From Nitrosospira multiformis (GTDB lineage: Bacteria > Pseudomonadota > Gammaproteobacteria > Burkholderiales > Nitrosomonadaceae): DNA of 64,000 bases. The stretch lies in NCBI RefSeq assembly GCF_900103165.1, contig NZ_FNKY01000001.1, forward strand, positions 2,294,001 through 2,358,000. The letters run 5' to 3'. Positions 56,321 to 64,000 of the stretch are shown in pieces (the stretch's first letter is position 1; each line of letters opens with the position of its first letter). The position numbers were made by a program, and so were the translations under genes. The notes beneath the pieces are model-generated. The model was not told the DNA's origin and did not search any database. It worked only from the letters and a program-made list of their open reading frames with translations.

Positions 56321-57276
56321 TGGGTGTTGCGCGCAACGCATCGCAGGATGATATCAAGCGCGCCTACAGAAAACTCGCGCGCAAATATCATCCGGATGTG
56401 AGCAAGGAGAAAGACGCCGAAGTCCGCTTCAAGGAGCTGGGGGAAGCCTATGAAGTGCTGAAGGACGCGGAAAAACGAACAGCTTACGATCAACTCGGCA
56501 CAAATTGGAAAGCGAATCAGGAATTCCGCCCGCCACCCGAATGGAATACCGGTTTCGAGTTTTCCGGACAAAAATTTTCCGGTGGCGACACGTCGCAGTA
56601 CAGCGATTTTTTTGAATCCCTGTTCGGCCAGGGTTTTGGCGCCCGCTTTGGCGGCGGCCAGGGAGCCGGCAGGCATGGCACTGCCGGGGCAACATTCCAT
56701 CGTCCAGGCGAGGATCATTATGCCAAGGTACTGATCGACCTGGAAGACTCGTATACGGGCGCAACCCGTACCATCACCCTGCAGGTGCCCGGGGTCGATA
56801 CGCAGGGACATGTATCGACGCGCGAACATGCTCTCAATGTAAAAATTCCCAAGGGTATTCGCGCCCGGCAGCAGATTCGTCTGGCGGGACAAGGTGCACC
56901 GGGGCATGGCCAGGGCAAAGCGGGAGATCTTTATCTGGAGATCGAATTCCGGCCCCACTCATACTACCGCGTCGATGGAAGCGACGTGTATCTCGACCTG
57001 CCGGTGGCGCCATGGGAAGCCGCCCTGGGCGCAACAGTCAAAACACCCACCCCGGATGGAACCATCGAACTCAAGATACCCGCCGATTCGTCCGCCGGAC
57101 GGAAATTGCGATTGAAAGGCCGTGGTATTCCCGGCAAGACGCCGGGTGATTTTTTTGTGGTGCTTCAGATCGTGGTGCCACCCGCTGACAATGACAGTGC
57201 CAAAGATTTCTACCACAACATGGCCGTGCAATTTAAATCTTTCAACCCACGAGCCAGATTGGGAGTGAAAACATGA
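56293..57276 (+). CDS. cbpA: DnaJ-type co-chaperone CbpA
   Basis: The 327-residue protein has an N-terminal J domain (MEFKDYYKIMGVARNAS, HPD near 34, AYDQLG), a Gly/Phe-rich linker (FGQGFGARFGGGQGAG) and the C-terminal substrate-binding domains (VPGVDTQGHV, RLAGQGAPGHG, LRLKGRGIPG). It lacks the zinc-finger region of DnaJ, which is the CbpA pattern. It stimulates DnaK ATPase and may bind DNA. A TAG stop directly before the ATG fixes the start. cbpM follows with a 4-nt overlap. Confidence 0.95.
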   Translation: MEFKDYYKIMGVARNASQDDIKRAYRKLARKYHPDVSKEKDAEVRFKELGEAYEVLKDAEKRTAYDQLGTNWKANQEFRPPPEWNTGFEFSGQKFSGGDTSQYSDFFESLFGQGFGARFGGGQGAGRHGTAGATFHRPGEDHYAKVLIDLEDSYTGATRTITLQVPGVDTQGHVSTREHALNVKIPKGIRARQQIRLAGQGAPGHGQGKAGDLYLEIEFRPHSYYRVDGSDVYLDLPVAPWEAALGATVKTPTPDGTIELKIPADSSAGRKLRLKGRGIPGKTPGDFFVVLQIVVPPADNDSAKDFYHNMAVQFKSFNPRARLGVKT

Positions 57277-57698
57277 CAAATGCCAATCCCCCCTCCTCTC
57301 CACGCGATGTGCCGCTGGATAAACCACGAGATTCGTCCAATGAACCGCTACAAGATGAGCCGCTACAAGAATTGAGCGGAACGCTTCTGGATGAACAAAA
57401 TCTGCTGACCATTGTTGAAATCAGCCGTGTCTGTGCGGTGCAAACCGAATACATTGTTGAACTGGTTGACGAAGGCTTGATCGCGCCGGAAAAACTCCCG
57501 GAAACGTCTATGGGAGACAATGAACCTCATGCCTGGCGCTTTACGGGAACCCACATGCGCCAAGCCAGGATAGCCGCGCACCTGCAAAGCGATCTCGGCG
57601 TCAACGCCGCCGGGGTGGCGCTGGCCCTGCAGCTGCTGGACGAGGTGGAAGTCCTGCGGGCACAGCTGGAGGCAATGGAAACGATGGGCGGCCGCTGA
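57273..57698 (+). CDS. cbpM: Chaperone modulator CbpM
   Basis: The 141-residue protein resembles CbpM/MerR-like modulators that bind the J domain of CbpA: LLTIVEISRVCAVQTEYIVELVDEGLIAP and QARIAAHLQSDLGVNAAGVALALQLLDEVEVLR. It overlaps cbpA by 4 nt (ATGA), so it is translationally coupled. The N-terminal 40 residues are disordered and rich in Pro, Ser and Asp, with a short repeat (PLQDEPLQE). Length is somewhat more than the usual 100 residues because of this extension. Confidence 0.9.
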   Translation: MTNANPPSSPRDVPLDKPRDSSNEPLQDEPLQELSGTLLDEQNLLTIVEISRVCAVQTEYIVELVDEGLIAPEKLPETSMGDNEPHAWRFTGTHMRQARIAAHLQSDLGVNAAGVALALQLLDEVEVLRAQLEAMETMGGR

Positions 57699-57791
57699 TA
57701 TTGGCGTAGGCCGTAAAGACACTCATTGACATCGCCGGTCTTATGCCCCCAAAACGATTCAACAGCCGACTCAACAATCTTCTGACCGCTG

Positions 57792-58307
57792 CTATAAGTT
57801 CGGTAAGCGGCGTTGGAAGCAGATCCCATAACCGAGCGCGCAATCCTCTCCGGTACATACTCGCCACAACCGCCTGCGGCCTCTCCACCTGCCACACCAA
57901 TTCACATAATTCGAATAGGCGAAATTATTAAAGTCGGGATCAAATGCCGATGCACCGTCCGATGAAATGCCTCCTTCGTGATTAAATATGAGCCTGTAAT
58001 CCAGTATTTTTCCACTTTCGATGTTCCGAAACACGATACTTGAAGTTTTCTGCGACGCATTCAATAATTCAACGACATAAAAACCTGTTCGCGGCCGGTC
58101 TCCGGTTGTTTCGAGATACACCAATTCCAGGGGAATTGGACACCCTTTTTCCAATACTTCAGACAATTCCAGCGTGTCCTCTTCTTCAGTGGATACAATG
58201 CGGGAACGCAGGGATTTTATGTTGCCAATAGCAACCTGGGCGATATCTTCTCTGGCAATATTTATCGCACTCGCCTGGGCTTTCTTTAAAAAATATTCGA
58301 TATCCAT
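57792..58307 (-). CDS. Hypothetical protein, possibly frameshifted at the 3' end
   Basis: The 171-residue frame is well formed up to about residue 130 (MDIEYFLKKAQ ... NNFAYSNYVNW), then turns into an unlikely Arg/Trp/Cys-rich end. An alternative frame beginning at the same place (AGGEAAGGCGEYVPERIARS, then ASNAAYRTYSSGQKIV) looks more like protein, which suggests a frameshift near 57895 or a sequencing error. GGAGATATATC precedes the ATG. It follows the next hypothetical gene by 68 bp in the same operon. Confidence 0.65.
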   Translation of the reverse strand: MDIEYFLKKAQASAINIAREDIAQVAIGNIKSLRSRIVSTEEEDTLELSEVLEKGCPIPLELVYLETTGDRPRTGFYVVELLNASQKTSSIVFRNIESGKILDYRLIFNHEGGISSDGASAFDPDFNNFAYSNYVNWCGRWRGRRRLWRVCTGEDCALGYGICFQRRLPNL

Positions 58308-58375
58308 GATATATCTCCATCAGAAAATAAATACGGCCGCCACCTGCTCTTTCTGCCGGGACGACACTTTCCTGG

Positions 58376-58909
58376 TCAATCCCCCCGGTTCCCTCTTCCG
58401 AAAAGGACAATCTTCGAATCGGTGATCGACAACAGGTTTTCGTCCTTGTCGCCCGAAGTGTAGTAAATGCGGCTGCTGACGCCGATTTCCGGGAACATTG
58501 AGCTGACGATAGCGCGGCCTTCGTCAAAGATCAGCTCCGGATTGCAAATAGCGTTGCATACGGTGAGTTCACCGGGAAGGTTGCGTGAAGAGAAATCGAC
58601 GGTGAAATCGGGTGGAATGGCGAAGACCGCCACGCCAACCGGTGAGGTATTGTCGGTGAACCCTTTAAAGTACGACACGAAAACGCGATTAATCTTGTCT
58701 GACTGGTTCGTGACCGACACCACCGTGGCGGATCGAATCCGGCTACCGGTCTGCGAGTTCATGTAGGTCACCAGGTAGCGCGGAGTGCTCGGAATTCCAG
58801 CGGTCTGGCCATCATTGAATTCCCCGAGTTCGATGTACCTCTCGAGCCGCTTCAAAGCACGCGGTTCAGTCGGCATATTCGGTGTTTTTTTGTTAAGTCC
58901 ATTCGCCAT
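58376..58909 (-). CDS. Hypothetical protein
   Basis: This 177-residue protein (MANGLNKKTPNMPTEPRALK) has a start supported by GGAGGTAATCTC and no signal peptide. The middle (TPRYLVTYMNSQTGSRIRS, TVVSVTNQSDKINRVFVSYF) looks like a beta-rich domain. I do not recognise the family. It is the first of two same-strand hypothetical genes and they are likely functional partners. Confidence 0.8.
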   Translation of the reverse strand: MANGLNKKTPNMPTEPRALKRLERYIELGEFNDGQTAGIPSTPRYLVTYMNSQTGSRIRSATVVSVTNQSDKINRVFVSYFKGFTDNTSPVGVAVFAIPPDFTVDFSSRNLPGELTVCNAICNPELIFDEGRAIVSSMFPEIGVSSRIYYTSGDKDENLLSITDSKIVLFGRGNRGD

Positions 58910-59280
58910 GAGATTACCTCCAGATTGGATTGAGTTGATTGAGAAATGGAAGTGTTAATACGTCCACAGGTTACATAAATTCACAGGCAAACTTGAGTTT
59001 CCGCGTTTCGGAATACGATCAAAGCGCGGATCATCGAATTTGCCCGTGCATAGTAAGGGCACCAAACAGGGTTTCCTGTGCGGTACCGAACATATCAGCG
59101 CATTGAGAGAGATTTGAGAAAGAAATTGGTGTTGCCCGCTACGGATGACAAATCCTGGCATGGAAAATGCCAGCCTTCGCGGAGCATCGAGGTAGCGAGA
59201 CAGCCACCGCAACGATTCAGCAAGATCCGATAACGCCTTACCGGCAGCCGGTTGATGAATCGGAAAAATCCGGGCGTAAA
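58910..59280. other. Intergenic stretch without convincing gene
   Basis: An 85-codon minus-strand frame (58955-59212) has no ribosome site or family features and I do not call it. Nothing else is recognised up to the terminator at 59281. Confidence 0.35.
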
Positions 59281-59316
59281 AATAAGTTACCCCGCTCCAG
59301 GGCGGGGTAACTTATT
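59281..59316 (-). terminator. Strong rho-independent terminator
   Basis: AATAAGTTACCCCGC and GCGGGGTAACTTATT are perfect 15-bp arms around TCCAGG. Read on the minus strand it is followed by TTTTTACG, making a classical terminator for the exported helical protein gene upstream. Confidence 0.9.
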
Positions 59317-59400
59317 ACTCATGCTTACTCAATTTTCGATACCCCAAGCGGCAAGGCATCTGATCTGGAAAGATCAACCCATGATTAACATCCTAGCATC

Positions 59401-59835
59401 CTAGAGCTCATCCGCAGCACTAGCCGTTTGAGTGCCGGACACAGCATGATTTTCCTCAAGTTTAGAAGCCATTTGACGATGCAAAGCGGCTTCCTGTATG
59501 TGTGTTTTGACGGTCTTCTCGTAATGACGTACTAACGCCGTGGTATGCGATTGCAGATCTTGTGCCCGCCTGCCATAGAGATAGCTTTTATCCTCATAAT
59601 GTTCAAGCAGTTGCTTTTGTTCTTCCACTTTTGCCTGAATTTGCGTAGCCGCATCTTCATAATACTTTGCTACCGCCTCATGGTCACTCCGCGTTGTGGC
59701 ATTCTGGGCGGCTGCGTGAATCTTGGAGGTCTCGGAGGTGTCATCGGACTGAGCCGCAAATGCAGAAGGATTCAGCGAAGCCAGCAGGCCTACTATCGAT
59801 AACGCCGCAAAAACTTTTGCCAGTTTTGTTTTCAT
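59401..59835 (-). CDS. Exported helical protein, paralogue of the 7.35 kb gene
   Basis: This 144-residue protein has the leader MKTKLAKVFAALSIVGLLA and the same core as the 7352-7771 gene (AKYYEDAATQIQAKV, EEQKQLLEHYEDKSYLYGRR, AQDLQSHTTAL). The start is ATG 59835, in line with the paralogue's MKTKL. The family's function is unknown; a periplasmic alpha-helical protein is all that can be said. It has a terminator downstream and a conserved block upstream (59882-59928). Confidence 0.85.
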   Translation of the reverse strand: MKTKLAKVFAALSIVGLLASLNPSAFAAQSDDTSETSKIHAAAQNATTRSDHEAVAKYYEDAATQIQAKVEEQKQLLEHYEDKSYLYGRRAQDLQSHTTALVRHYEKTVKTHIQEAALHRQMASKLEENHAVSGTQTASAADEL

Positions 59836-59881
59836 GATAGTAATGAACCCAGTTAGAATCAAAGTGGCTTCATCCTACCTC

Positions 59882-59928
59882 AGTCAATATTATGAGTACA
59901 TTGGGGAAACCCTGGTTTTACGCTAAGT
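59882..59928 (-). promoter_or_regulatory. Promoter -35 and conserved upstream block, shared with the 7.3 kb gene
   Basis: On the minus strand the block ACTTAGCGTAAAACCAGGG.. TTTCCCCAATGTAC (59896-59928) is followed by TTGACT (59882-59887), with the same spacing and nearly the same sequence as at 7261-7308. The -10 element is less clear here. Confidence 0.6.
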
Positions 59929-60124
59929 AAAACCCTTAGGAGCGGAAATGGTCCCAGGCGAACCTGAATGCGGCAACCGGAGGGAGCGAAGTGCTTTCTG
60001 GCATCCGGCGCCGGGCACCATGAGCCTGCAAATACTCAATACCTGCCCCGGGGACTTATTCCCACTATCTGCAGCGTGCTCTCCGTCCGGATCGGAAATC
60101 CGGGAATTCATGGATCTGGCATAA

Positions 60125-60580
60125 TCAAAGCATGGATTTGGCCTGATCAAGTATTCTTTGACATACCTCTTTGCCTGCCTTGGCCTTCAGGCCGGCCATG
60201 CTCAAATCCACGCTCTGACCATCACTGCCGCTCAAGATTCCCTTCACGCCATTGACATAGTCAGGGTTATCCGTGGCCGGTTGATCCTGGCTACTGGAGA
60301 GCTTTCCCATCAGTTGATCCTTGACCGGAGATGCTTTGCTATCGCTCAAATAACTGTTCTTGACGCAGTAATCGAGAATACCCGCAGCATTGCCTATACT
60401 TCCCGGCGCTATGGATGACAGTGATCCCAGCGACCCCAGCGAGGAGGCTGCGCCGCTAGCCCCGCTGCCGCCCATGATATCTTTCAACTGACCGAAACCT
60501 TGAGCTGCAATGGAACCGGAAAATATCGCCATTGCAATACTGCTGCTCAATAACAGTGAATAACGTTTGGAAATATTCAT
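60125..60580 (-). CDS. DUF2501/YjjA-family exported protein
   Basis: The 151-residue protein has a signal peptide (LLLSSSIAMAIFSGSIAA-Q), a Gly/Ser-rich segment (MGGSGASGAASSLGSLGSLSS) and the family features ILDYCVKNSYLS and EVCQRILDQAKSML of DUF2501 (YjjA-like). ATG 60580 follows GGAGGAGAATCGA. Function is not established for the family. It stands alone. Confidence 0.87.
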   Translation of the reverse strand: MNISKRYSLLLSSSIAMAIFSGSIAAQGFGQLKDIMGGSGASGAASSLGSLGSLSSIAPGSIGNAAGILDYCVKNSYLSDSKASPVKDQLMGKLSSSQDQPATDNPDYVNGVKGILSGSDGQSVDLSMAGLKAKAGKEVCQRILDQAKSML

Positions 60581-60766
60581 TCGATTCTCCTCCAGACTGT
60601 TGAACGAATTGCGACTAAACGAATTACACAAATCGATACTGCGCATGGCTGGCCGCAACAACCCGCCGTATCAAATTTACCTTTTCTAATCAGGACGAAT
60701 TCCTATCCTGTTTGAGACGCCACCTTGGCGCCTCAGGATCGCGCGGAACGCCCCGTTACTTATGAT

Positions 60767-61066
60767 ATGTCTAAACTCACTTTTTTAATTGCAATTTTAG
60801 TTATTTTTACCTCTCCCTACGTGCAGCAGGCTGAAATTGTCATCGAAACCCACAGCCGCGCGTTAATTCAATTGGATCAGAACTTGCATCCCACCTATAA
60901 CCGGAACGCAAGAGTCGGTAATCCGTGGACATCATTGCGAAACCATCCGCATCAAAGCCCCCGATGCTGCTATAGCCAGGATACGCCAGGAAACAAGGAT
61001 AAATCCGATCCAGACATGGCAAAGAGTCTCCACCGCACAATGGTTAACGTGGAAAGAGTTACATGA
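60767..61066 (+). CDS. Doubtful short frame before the WHYC protein
   Basis: A frame from ATG 60767 (MSKLTFLIAILVIFTSPYV) has a signal-like start and overlaps the next gene by 4 nt (ATGA), a typical operon overlap. It lacks a ribosome site and its later sequence shows no family. It is kept as low confidence. The rest of 60581-61062 holds nothing else. Confidence 0.25.
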   Translation: MSKLTFLIAILVIFTSPYVQQAEIVIETHSRALIQLDQNLHPTYNRNARVGNPWTSLRNHPHQSPRCCYSQDTPGNKDKSDPDMAKSLHRTMVNVERVT

Positions 61067-61674
61067 AAAAGATCCGGCTACTATGCCTCACATGCCTGCT
61101 GGTGCTGATTCCTGTGAACCCGGCATGGACGTTTGATGGCGGGGGCGACGATGGCGGGTCTGATGAGGGGGGATTTGATGACGGAGGATCTGACGATGAA
61201 GGGGATGACCCGGGCGAAGGAGGAAATCATGATGAAGGAGACCGCCATGATGGAGAAGATCCCCATGGGGGAGGTCACCATCATGACCACCGGGTAGGCC
61301 ACCATCATCATGGCGGAGGGATGATGGGACCGGCCTTTGGACTACTCGGTTTCGGTCCCGGTTTCGGGTTTGGCGGAGTCGGCTTTATGCAGCCTTTTTA
61401 TCCATTCCCCTATTACGCGTATCCGTCTGCGATGGCTAGGCCCGCTCCGCCCGTATACATTCAACAACAGAATGCCGGCCAGCCCGCTCCTGATTCACAA
61501 ACCAGTTTCTGGCATTATTGCCGGGCACCGGAGGGCTACTATCCGGAGGTCAGGGATTGCCCTGATGGCTGGCAGCAGGTAGCACCCCAACCCGCTCCCC
61601 AGCCGGCCCCTCAGGCGACCCCTGAAGCAACCCCTACGGCGGCCCCGCAGTTGCCGCAAGATAATCAGGGGTAG
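61063..61674 (+). CDS. Exported Gly/His/Asp-rich protein with C-terminal WHYC motif
   Basis: The 203-residue protein is a paralogue of 55528-56043: signal peptide (LLCLTCLLVLIPVNPAW), an acidic Asp/Gly/Glu section (GGGDDGGSDEGGFDDGG), His clusters (GGGHHHDHRVGHHHHGGG), VYIQQQNA, and the conserved WHYCRAPEGYYPEVRDCPDGW end with two Cys, then Pro/Gln/Ala repeats. The Asp/His clusters suggest metal binding, which is inference. GGAAAGAGTTAC precedes the start. It is followed directly by a toxin gene remnant. Confidence 0.85.
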   Translation: MKKIRLLCLTCLLVLIPVNPAWTFDGGGDDGGSDEGGFDDGGSDDEGDDPGEGGNHDEGDRHDGEDPHGGGHHHDHRVGHHHHGGGMMGPAFGLLGFGPGFGFGGVGFMQPFYPFPYYAYPSAMARPAPPVYIQQQNAGQPAPDSQTSFWHYCRAPEGYYPEVRDCPDGWQQVAPQPAPQPAPQATPEATPTAAPQLPQDNQG

Positions 61675-61675
61675 C

Positions 61676-61762
61676 TATCTAATTCTCTACCAGGAAATCG
61701 ATAAAGGGGTTGAAATTGTCCGGGTACCCCACGGTGCGCGCCAATGGCAAGATCTACCGTAG
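61676..61762 (+). pseudogene. ParE/RelE-type toxin C-terminal remnant
   Basis: The frame reads LILYQEIDKGVEIVRVPHGARQ and ends WQDLP, the characteristic C-terminus of ParE/RelE toxins (...EIVRVLHGARD...). The N-terminal part is missing; upstream is the tail of the WHYC protein gene. Confidence 0.75.
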
Positions 61763-61806
61763 AGGACAACACGAAACGGAATTTTACGTACGCTAGGCTG
61801 TTTTGT

Positions 61807-62025
61807 TTACCGCAATCCGTTAGAGGCAGTTAGCTTGGCTCGTTCACGTTTCACTATTTCCAGTACAGTATTTTTGCTCAAGTCCAATTGCCTGCCGATC
61901 TGGCGATAGGATTGCTCAGCAGCTACCAGCGCCAATACCTTCGGCGTCAACTTGTCAGATTTTACTCGCCGTCCAAGGCGCCGCCTGAACACCACACCAC
62001 GAGCCTGCGCCGCGATTAAACATTA
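61807..62025 (-). pseudogene. Serine recombinase/resolvase C-terminal remnant
   Basis: The frame (LIAAQARGVVFRRRLGRR, then KLTPKVLALVAAEQSYRQIG, DLSKNTVLEIVKRER) matches the DNA-binding helix-turn-helix tail of DNA invertases and Tn3-type resolvases. The catalytic Ser domain is absent and a TAA lies directly upstream, so it is a truncated remnant. Confidence 0.7.
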
Positions 62026-62195
62026 CGAATTGCGAACAGATGATAATCAGAGGCTTACAAAGCATTAGCGTACTTTAATTTCCCTTTCGTCAAACGCCCC
62101 CATAAACAATACCTGCCCTCGTCAATGGTTTTGGCGTACGTAAAGCCGGTTTACCCCATTTCATTGATGCTTGGTTGATGCATGGCGGAATACTG

Positions 62196-63149
62196 TTAAA
62201 TATTACTTGATAAAGCTATTCCGTAAGCATGGTGGCGCATAGCGGTTGCAAGGCAATCGGAGTCCAACCCTCCAAACGCATACACCGGCATAGGCAACTT
62301 ATTTGTTAGGTCAGCAAATTTTTTCCAGCCCATGCCGGAAACATTTGGATGTGTTGGCGTGGAACGTACTGGTGATAATGATACGAAATTTGCACGCAAG
62401 GTAACAGCATGTGCGAGCTCACTTGCATTATGACATGAGACTGACAATAATGGTATGCAAGGTCGGGTACGCATGTTCATTAGCTGATTGGCTGACAGAT
62501 GGATGCCGTCAGCACCGGACTTAAGAGCAAGCGGCTCGTTTCCATTCACTAAGATTTTTGCACCATACTTATGCGCCAAATTGACGATAGGACGCATAAT
62601 CTGTATATGTTGGTCGGGGTTCATGCTCCGTATGCGTACTTGCATCAAACGTACCCCTTGTTCCAACAAATAAATAAGGCGCCTCATAAGTTTCACCTTA
62701 ATACCAGGGCAAGGGCCAGCATTGATAATGGCATATATCAGGGGCAATGCAATTGCTTGAAGGATTTTTTCATTCGCTGGTAACAAGGGCGTCACAGTAA
62801 CTGAACTTGGATTCTCCCAGGATATACGTTGACCTTCCCGGCCCGAAGGCGTCCCTTCCCAGGAAAAAATACGGTAGACGTGTAACTTAACAATTTTGTC
62901 GGGATAAATGTGGCTGTAGCTTATCCATGGATAAGCTACTTTTAATCTAATACCCAATTCTTCATATAATTCCCGTGTGATAGCTTGGTCGGCACTCTCT
63001 CCCGACTCAAATTTACCCCCCGGGAATTCCCAGAAACCGGCAGATTCCTTTCCATAAGGACGCTCTGCCATAAGTACATGTCCATCTTCTCTTTGTACTA
63101 CAGCAAAGGCTACATTTATCGATGGCAAATTTTGCACTGTATCTTGCAT
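62196..63149 (-). CDS. MutT-ThiE-like fusion (Nudix hydrolase + thiamine phosphate synthase-like)
   Basis: This 317-residue protein has an N-terminal Nudix domain with the complete box GGKFESGESADQAITRELYEELG (44-66 by position, GX5EX7REUXEEXG) and a C-terminal TIM-barrel domain (from about 145: GVRLMQVRIRSMN, GADGIHLSANQL, FVSLSPVRSTPTHP, VYAFGGL) of the ThiE family. The Nudix part should hydrolyse 8-oxo-GTP-like nucleotides; the ThiE part may be non-catalytic. Base composition looks AT-richer than neighbours. The ATG lies 2 bp after an IS fragment stop, without a good ribosome site. Confidence 0.9.
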   Translation of the reverse strand: MQDTVQNLPSINVAFAVVQREDGHVLMAERPYGKESAGFWEFPGGKFESGESADQAITRELYEELGIRLKVAYPWISYSHIYPDKIVKLHVYRIFSWEGTPSGREGQRISWENPSSVTVTPLLPANEKILQAIALPLIYAIINAGPCPGIKVKLMRRLIYLLEQGVRLMQVRIRSMNPDQHIQIMRPIVNLAHKYGAKILVNGNEPLALKSGADGIHLSANQLMNMRTRPCIPLLSVSCHNASELAHAVTLRANFVSLSPVRSTPTHPNVSGMGWKKFADLTNKLPMPVYAFGGLDSDCLATAMRHHAYGIALSSNI

Positions 63150-63151
63150 AG

Positions 63152-63294
63152 TTATTGACGCTTTTTCAACTTCCGTACCTCGGCCGCAGATACCACCGCA
63201 TCGTCACTGCGCATCTCCAGCGCCTGTGGCGCTCGATCCCAGTCATTACTTCAATGCGTTCAACACCAGAAGCACTATGCATAGTATCAGGCAT
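63152..63294 (-). pseudogene. IS transposase orfA remnant (IS3/IS66-like)
   Basis: From ATG 63294 (after ATAGGAGATAGGCGT) the frame reads MPDTMHSASGVERIEVMTG and IERHRRW, the N-terminus of IS3/IS66-type OrfA. A second frame carries VVSAAEVRKLKKRQ, like the end of the helix region, to TAA 63152. The two are out of frame and the middle is missing, so it is a decayed fragment. Confidence 0.65.
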
Positions 63295-63536
63295 ACGCCT
63301 ATCTCCTATTATCAGTGCGTCCGTGTCCGGTTCAATTGGGGGTTACTACATCCTGACCATTGAGTTAACAAACCATTGTTCTACCTACATTTAGCCAGGG
63401 CAGGCACATACCGAGTATTTGTTCTTCAGAAGATTTCCAAATCAACAGGGTTCAGCTAATTTTTCCATAAACCCGTGAGTTAATATGTGGACTTTGGTAT
63501 AGCTTTTGGAATTATCTGCCCGAGTTCCGGGCATTA
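63295..63536. other. Intergenic stretch, no gene recognised
   Basis: Between the IS fragment and the RidA gene I see no convincing gene. Inverted-repeat ends of the insertion sequence were not identified. Confidence 0.35.
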
Positions 63537-64000
63537 TTATGACAACCCTGGCGCTGTGCCTTCACCATTAGAAACAATGGCATCAATTTGTACCAATGCA
63601 TCCATGGGGAGAGTTGACACGCCAACTGTTGTTCTTGCAGGAAGATCGCTTCTGAAGAATGTTGTGTAAACTTCGTCTACAGCACCGCTATCCGCGATAT
63701 TTTTAAGGGCGATATTTACTTTAACTATATCATCCATACCGTGATCGATACTTTCCAGGATCGCCTCGATATTCTTTAAGCACTGTCCAGCCTGCTCTTT
63801 TACCCCGCCGGCTACCATTTTGCCGGATCTGGGATCGATACCTAATTGAGCCGAAATATGATTGTAATGAGAAAAAGCTACCGTTTGAGTAGCTAGAGAA
63901 CTTTGTGGTGCATTTTCCGTATTGTTTGCTTCTATGACGATTCTATGTCTGTCCTCAACAGCTTGCGGGGGCGTGCCGTCTCCGTGTGACACGACTGCTT
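63537..64000 (-). CDS. RidA-family protein (partial, runs off right edge)
   Basis: The frame is open to the window edge. Residues from about 20 onward match the Rid family (SGKMVAGGVKEQAGQCLKNI, VKVNIALKNIADS, PARTTVGVSTLPM, VQIDAIVSNGEG). Canonical RidA is about 128 residues, while this has an extra N-terminal segment (GDGTPPQAVEDRHRI) that continues upstream, so it may be a two-domain form. RidA proteins deaminate reactive enamines and imines. The start is outside or at the edge. Confidence 0.85.
   Translation of the reverse strand, partial: AVVSHGDGTPPQAVEDRHRIVIEANNTENAPQSSLATQTVAFSHYNHISAQLGIDPRSGKMVAGGVKEQAGQCLKNIEAILESIDHGMDDIVKVNIALKNIADSGAVDEVYTTFFRSDLPARTTVGVSTLPMDALVQIDAIVSNGEGTAPGLS

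Noticed and set aside
58955-59212. 85-codon minus-strand frame
   Set aside because: No ribosome site and no family; treated as chance or decayed sequence.

Overview
The window looks like a chromosomal segment of a GC-rich Gram-negative bacterium. Fur-type sites, an outer-membrane TonB receptor, many Tat, Sec and lipoprotein signals, and the mix of families (SelO, CbpA/CbpM, cytochromes c, trehalose/glycogen enzymes) suggest a betaproteobacterium, possibly a Nitrosospira-like member of the Nitrosomonadaceae. That taxonomic call is inference; no rRNA or tRNA gene was found to confirm it.

Layout. 0-7 kb: a Tat-exported protein (cut by the left edge) behind a small cytochrome c, then a Fur-controlled siderophore receptor and the first of three hybrid histidine kinases. 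7-14 kb: small exported proteins, an ArsR/SRPBCC/YciI/VOC module, a StrG-like dioxygenase, a possible toxin-antitoxin remnant, a Cys-rich copper protein behind a strong Fur box, and a PepSY-like protein duplicated within itself. 14-20 kb: two divergent hybrid kinases and a MetE-core-like protein. 20-28 kb: an alpha/beta hydrolase, a PhoD-like phosphatase with a partner, MetY, an SDR, a fatty acid desaturase and a divergent regulator with a near-perfect operator.

28.6-30.1 kb holds the most striking locus: a 184-residue protein with thirteen T/S-T-x-x-x-G-E-E cores, translationally coupled (TGATG) to an ATP-grasp ligase. This is the architecture of a graspetide (omega-ester RiPP) of the plesiocin TTxxxxEE type, but with many more cores and almost no leader.

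30-46.6 kb is a trehalose/glycogen block: TreS-maltokinase fusion, TreZ, a MalQ-TreY fusion, then a DedA-rhodanese fusion and an MBL-fold hydrolase, then GlgX and GlgC divergently transcribed. Together these can interconvert maltose, malto-oligosaccharides, glycogen and trehalose. The maltokinase half lacks the usual DFE metal motif. No glgA or glgB is in the window.

46.7-60.7 kb holds a lipoprotein, a GGDEF cyclase, pyruvate kinase, a di-heme RoxA/MauG-type cytochrome, SelO, glycine-rich exported proteins, CbpA/CbpM, two hypothetical proteins, and a paralogue of the 7.35 kb exported protein that carries the same upstream block. 61-64 kb ends in a mobile-DNA graveyard (ParE-like toxin tail, serine recombinase tail, IS orfA fragment) around a MutT-ThiE fusion, and a RidA-family gene cut by the right edge. 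A short hairpin repeat resembling GTAGGATGGGT..AGCG..GTAACCCATC is scattered between genes across the window.
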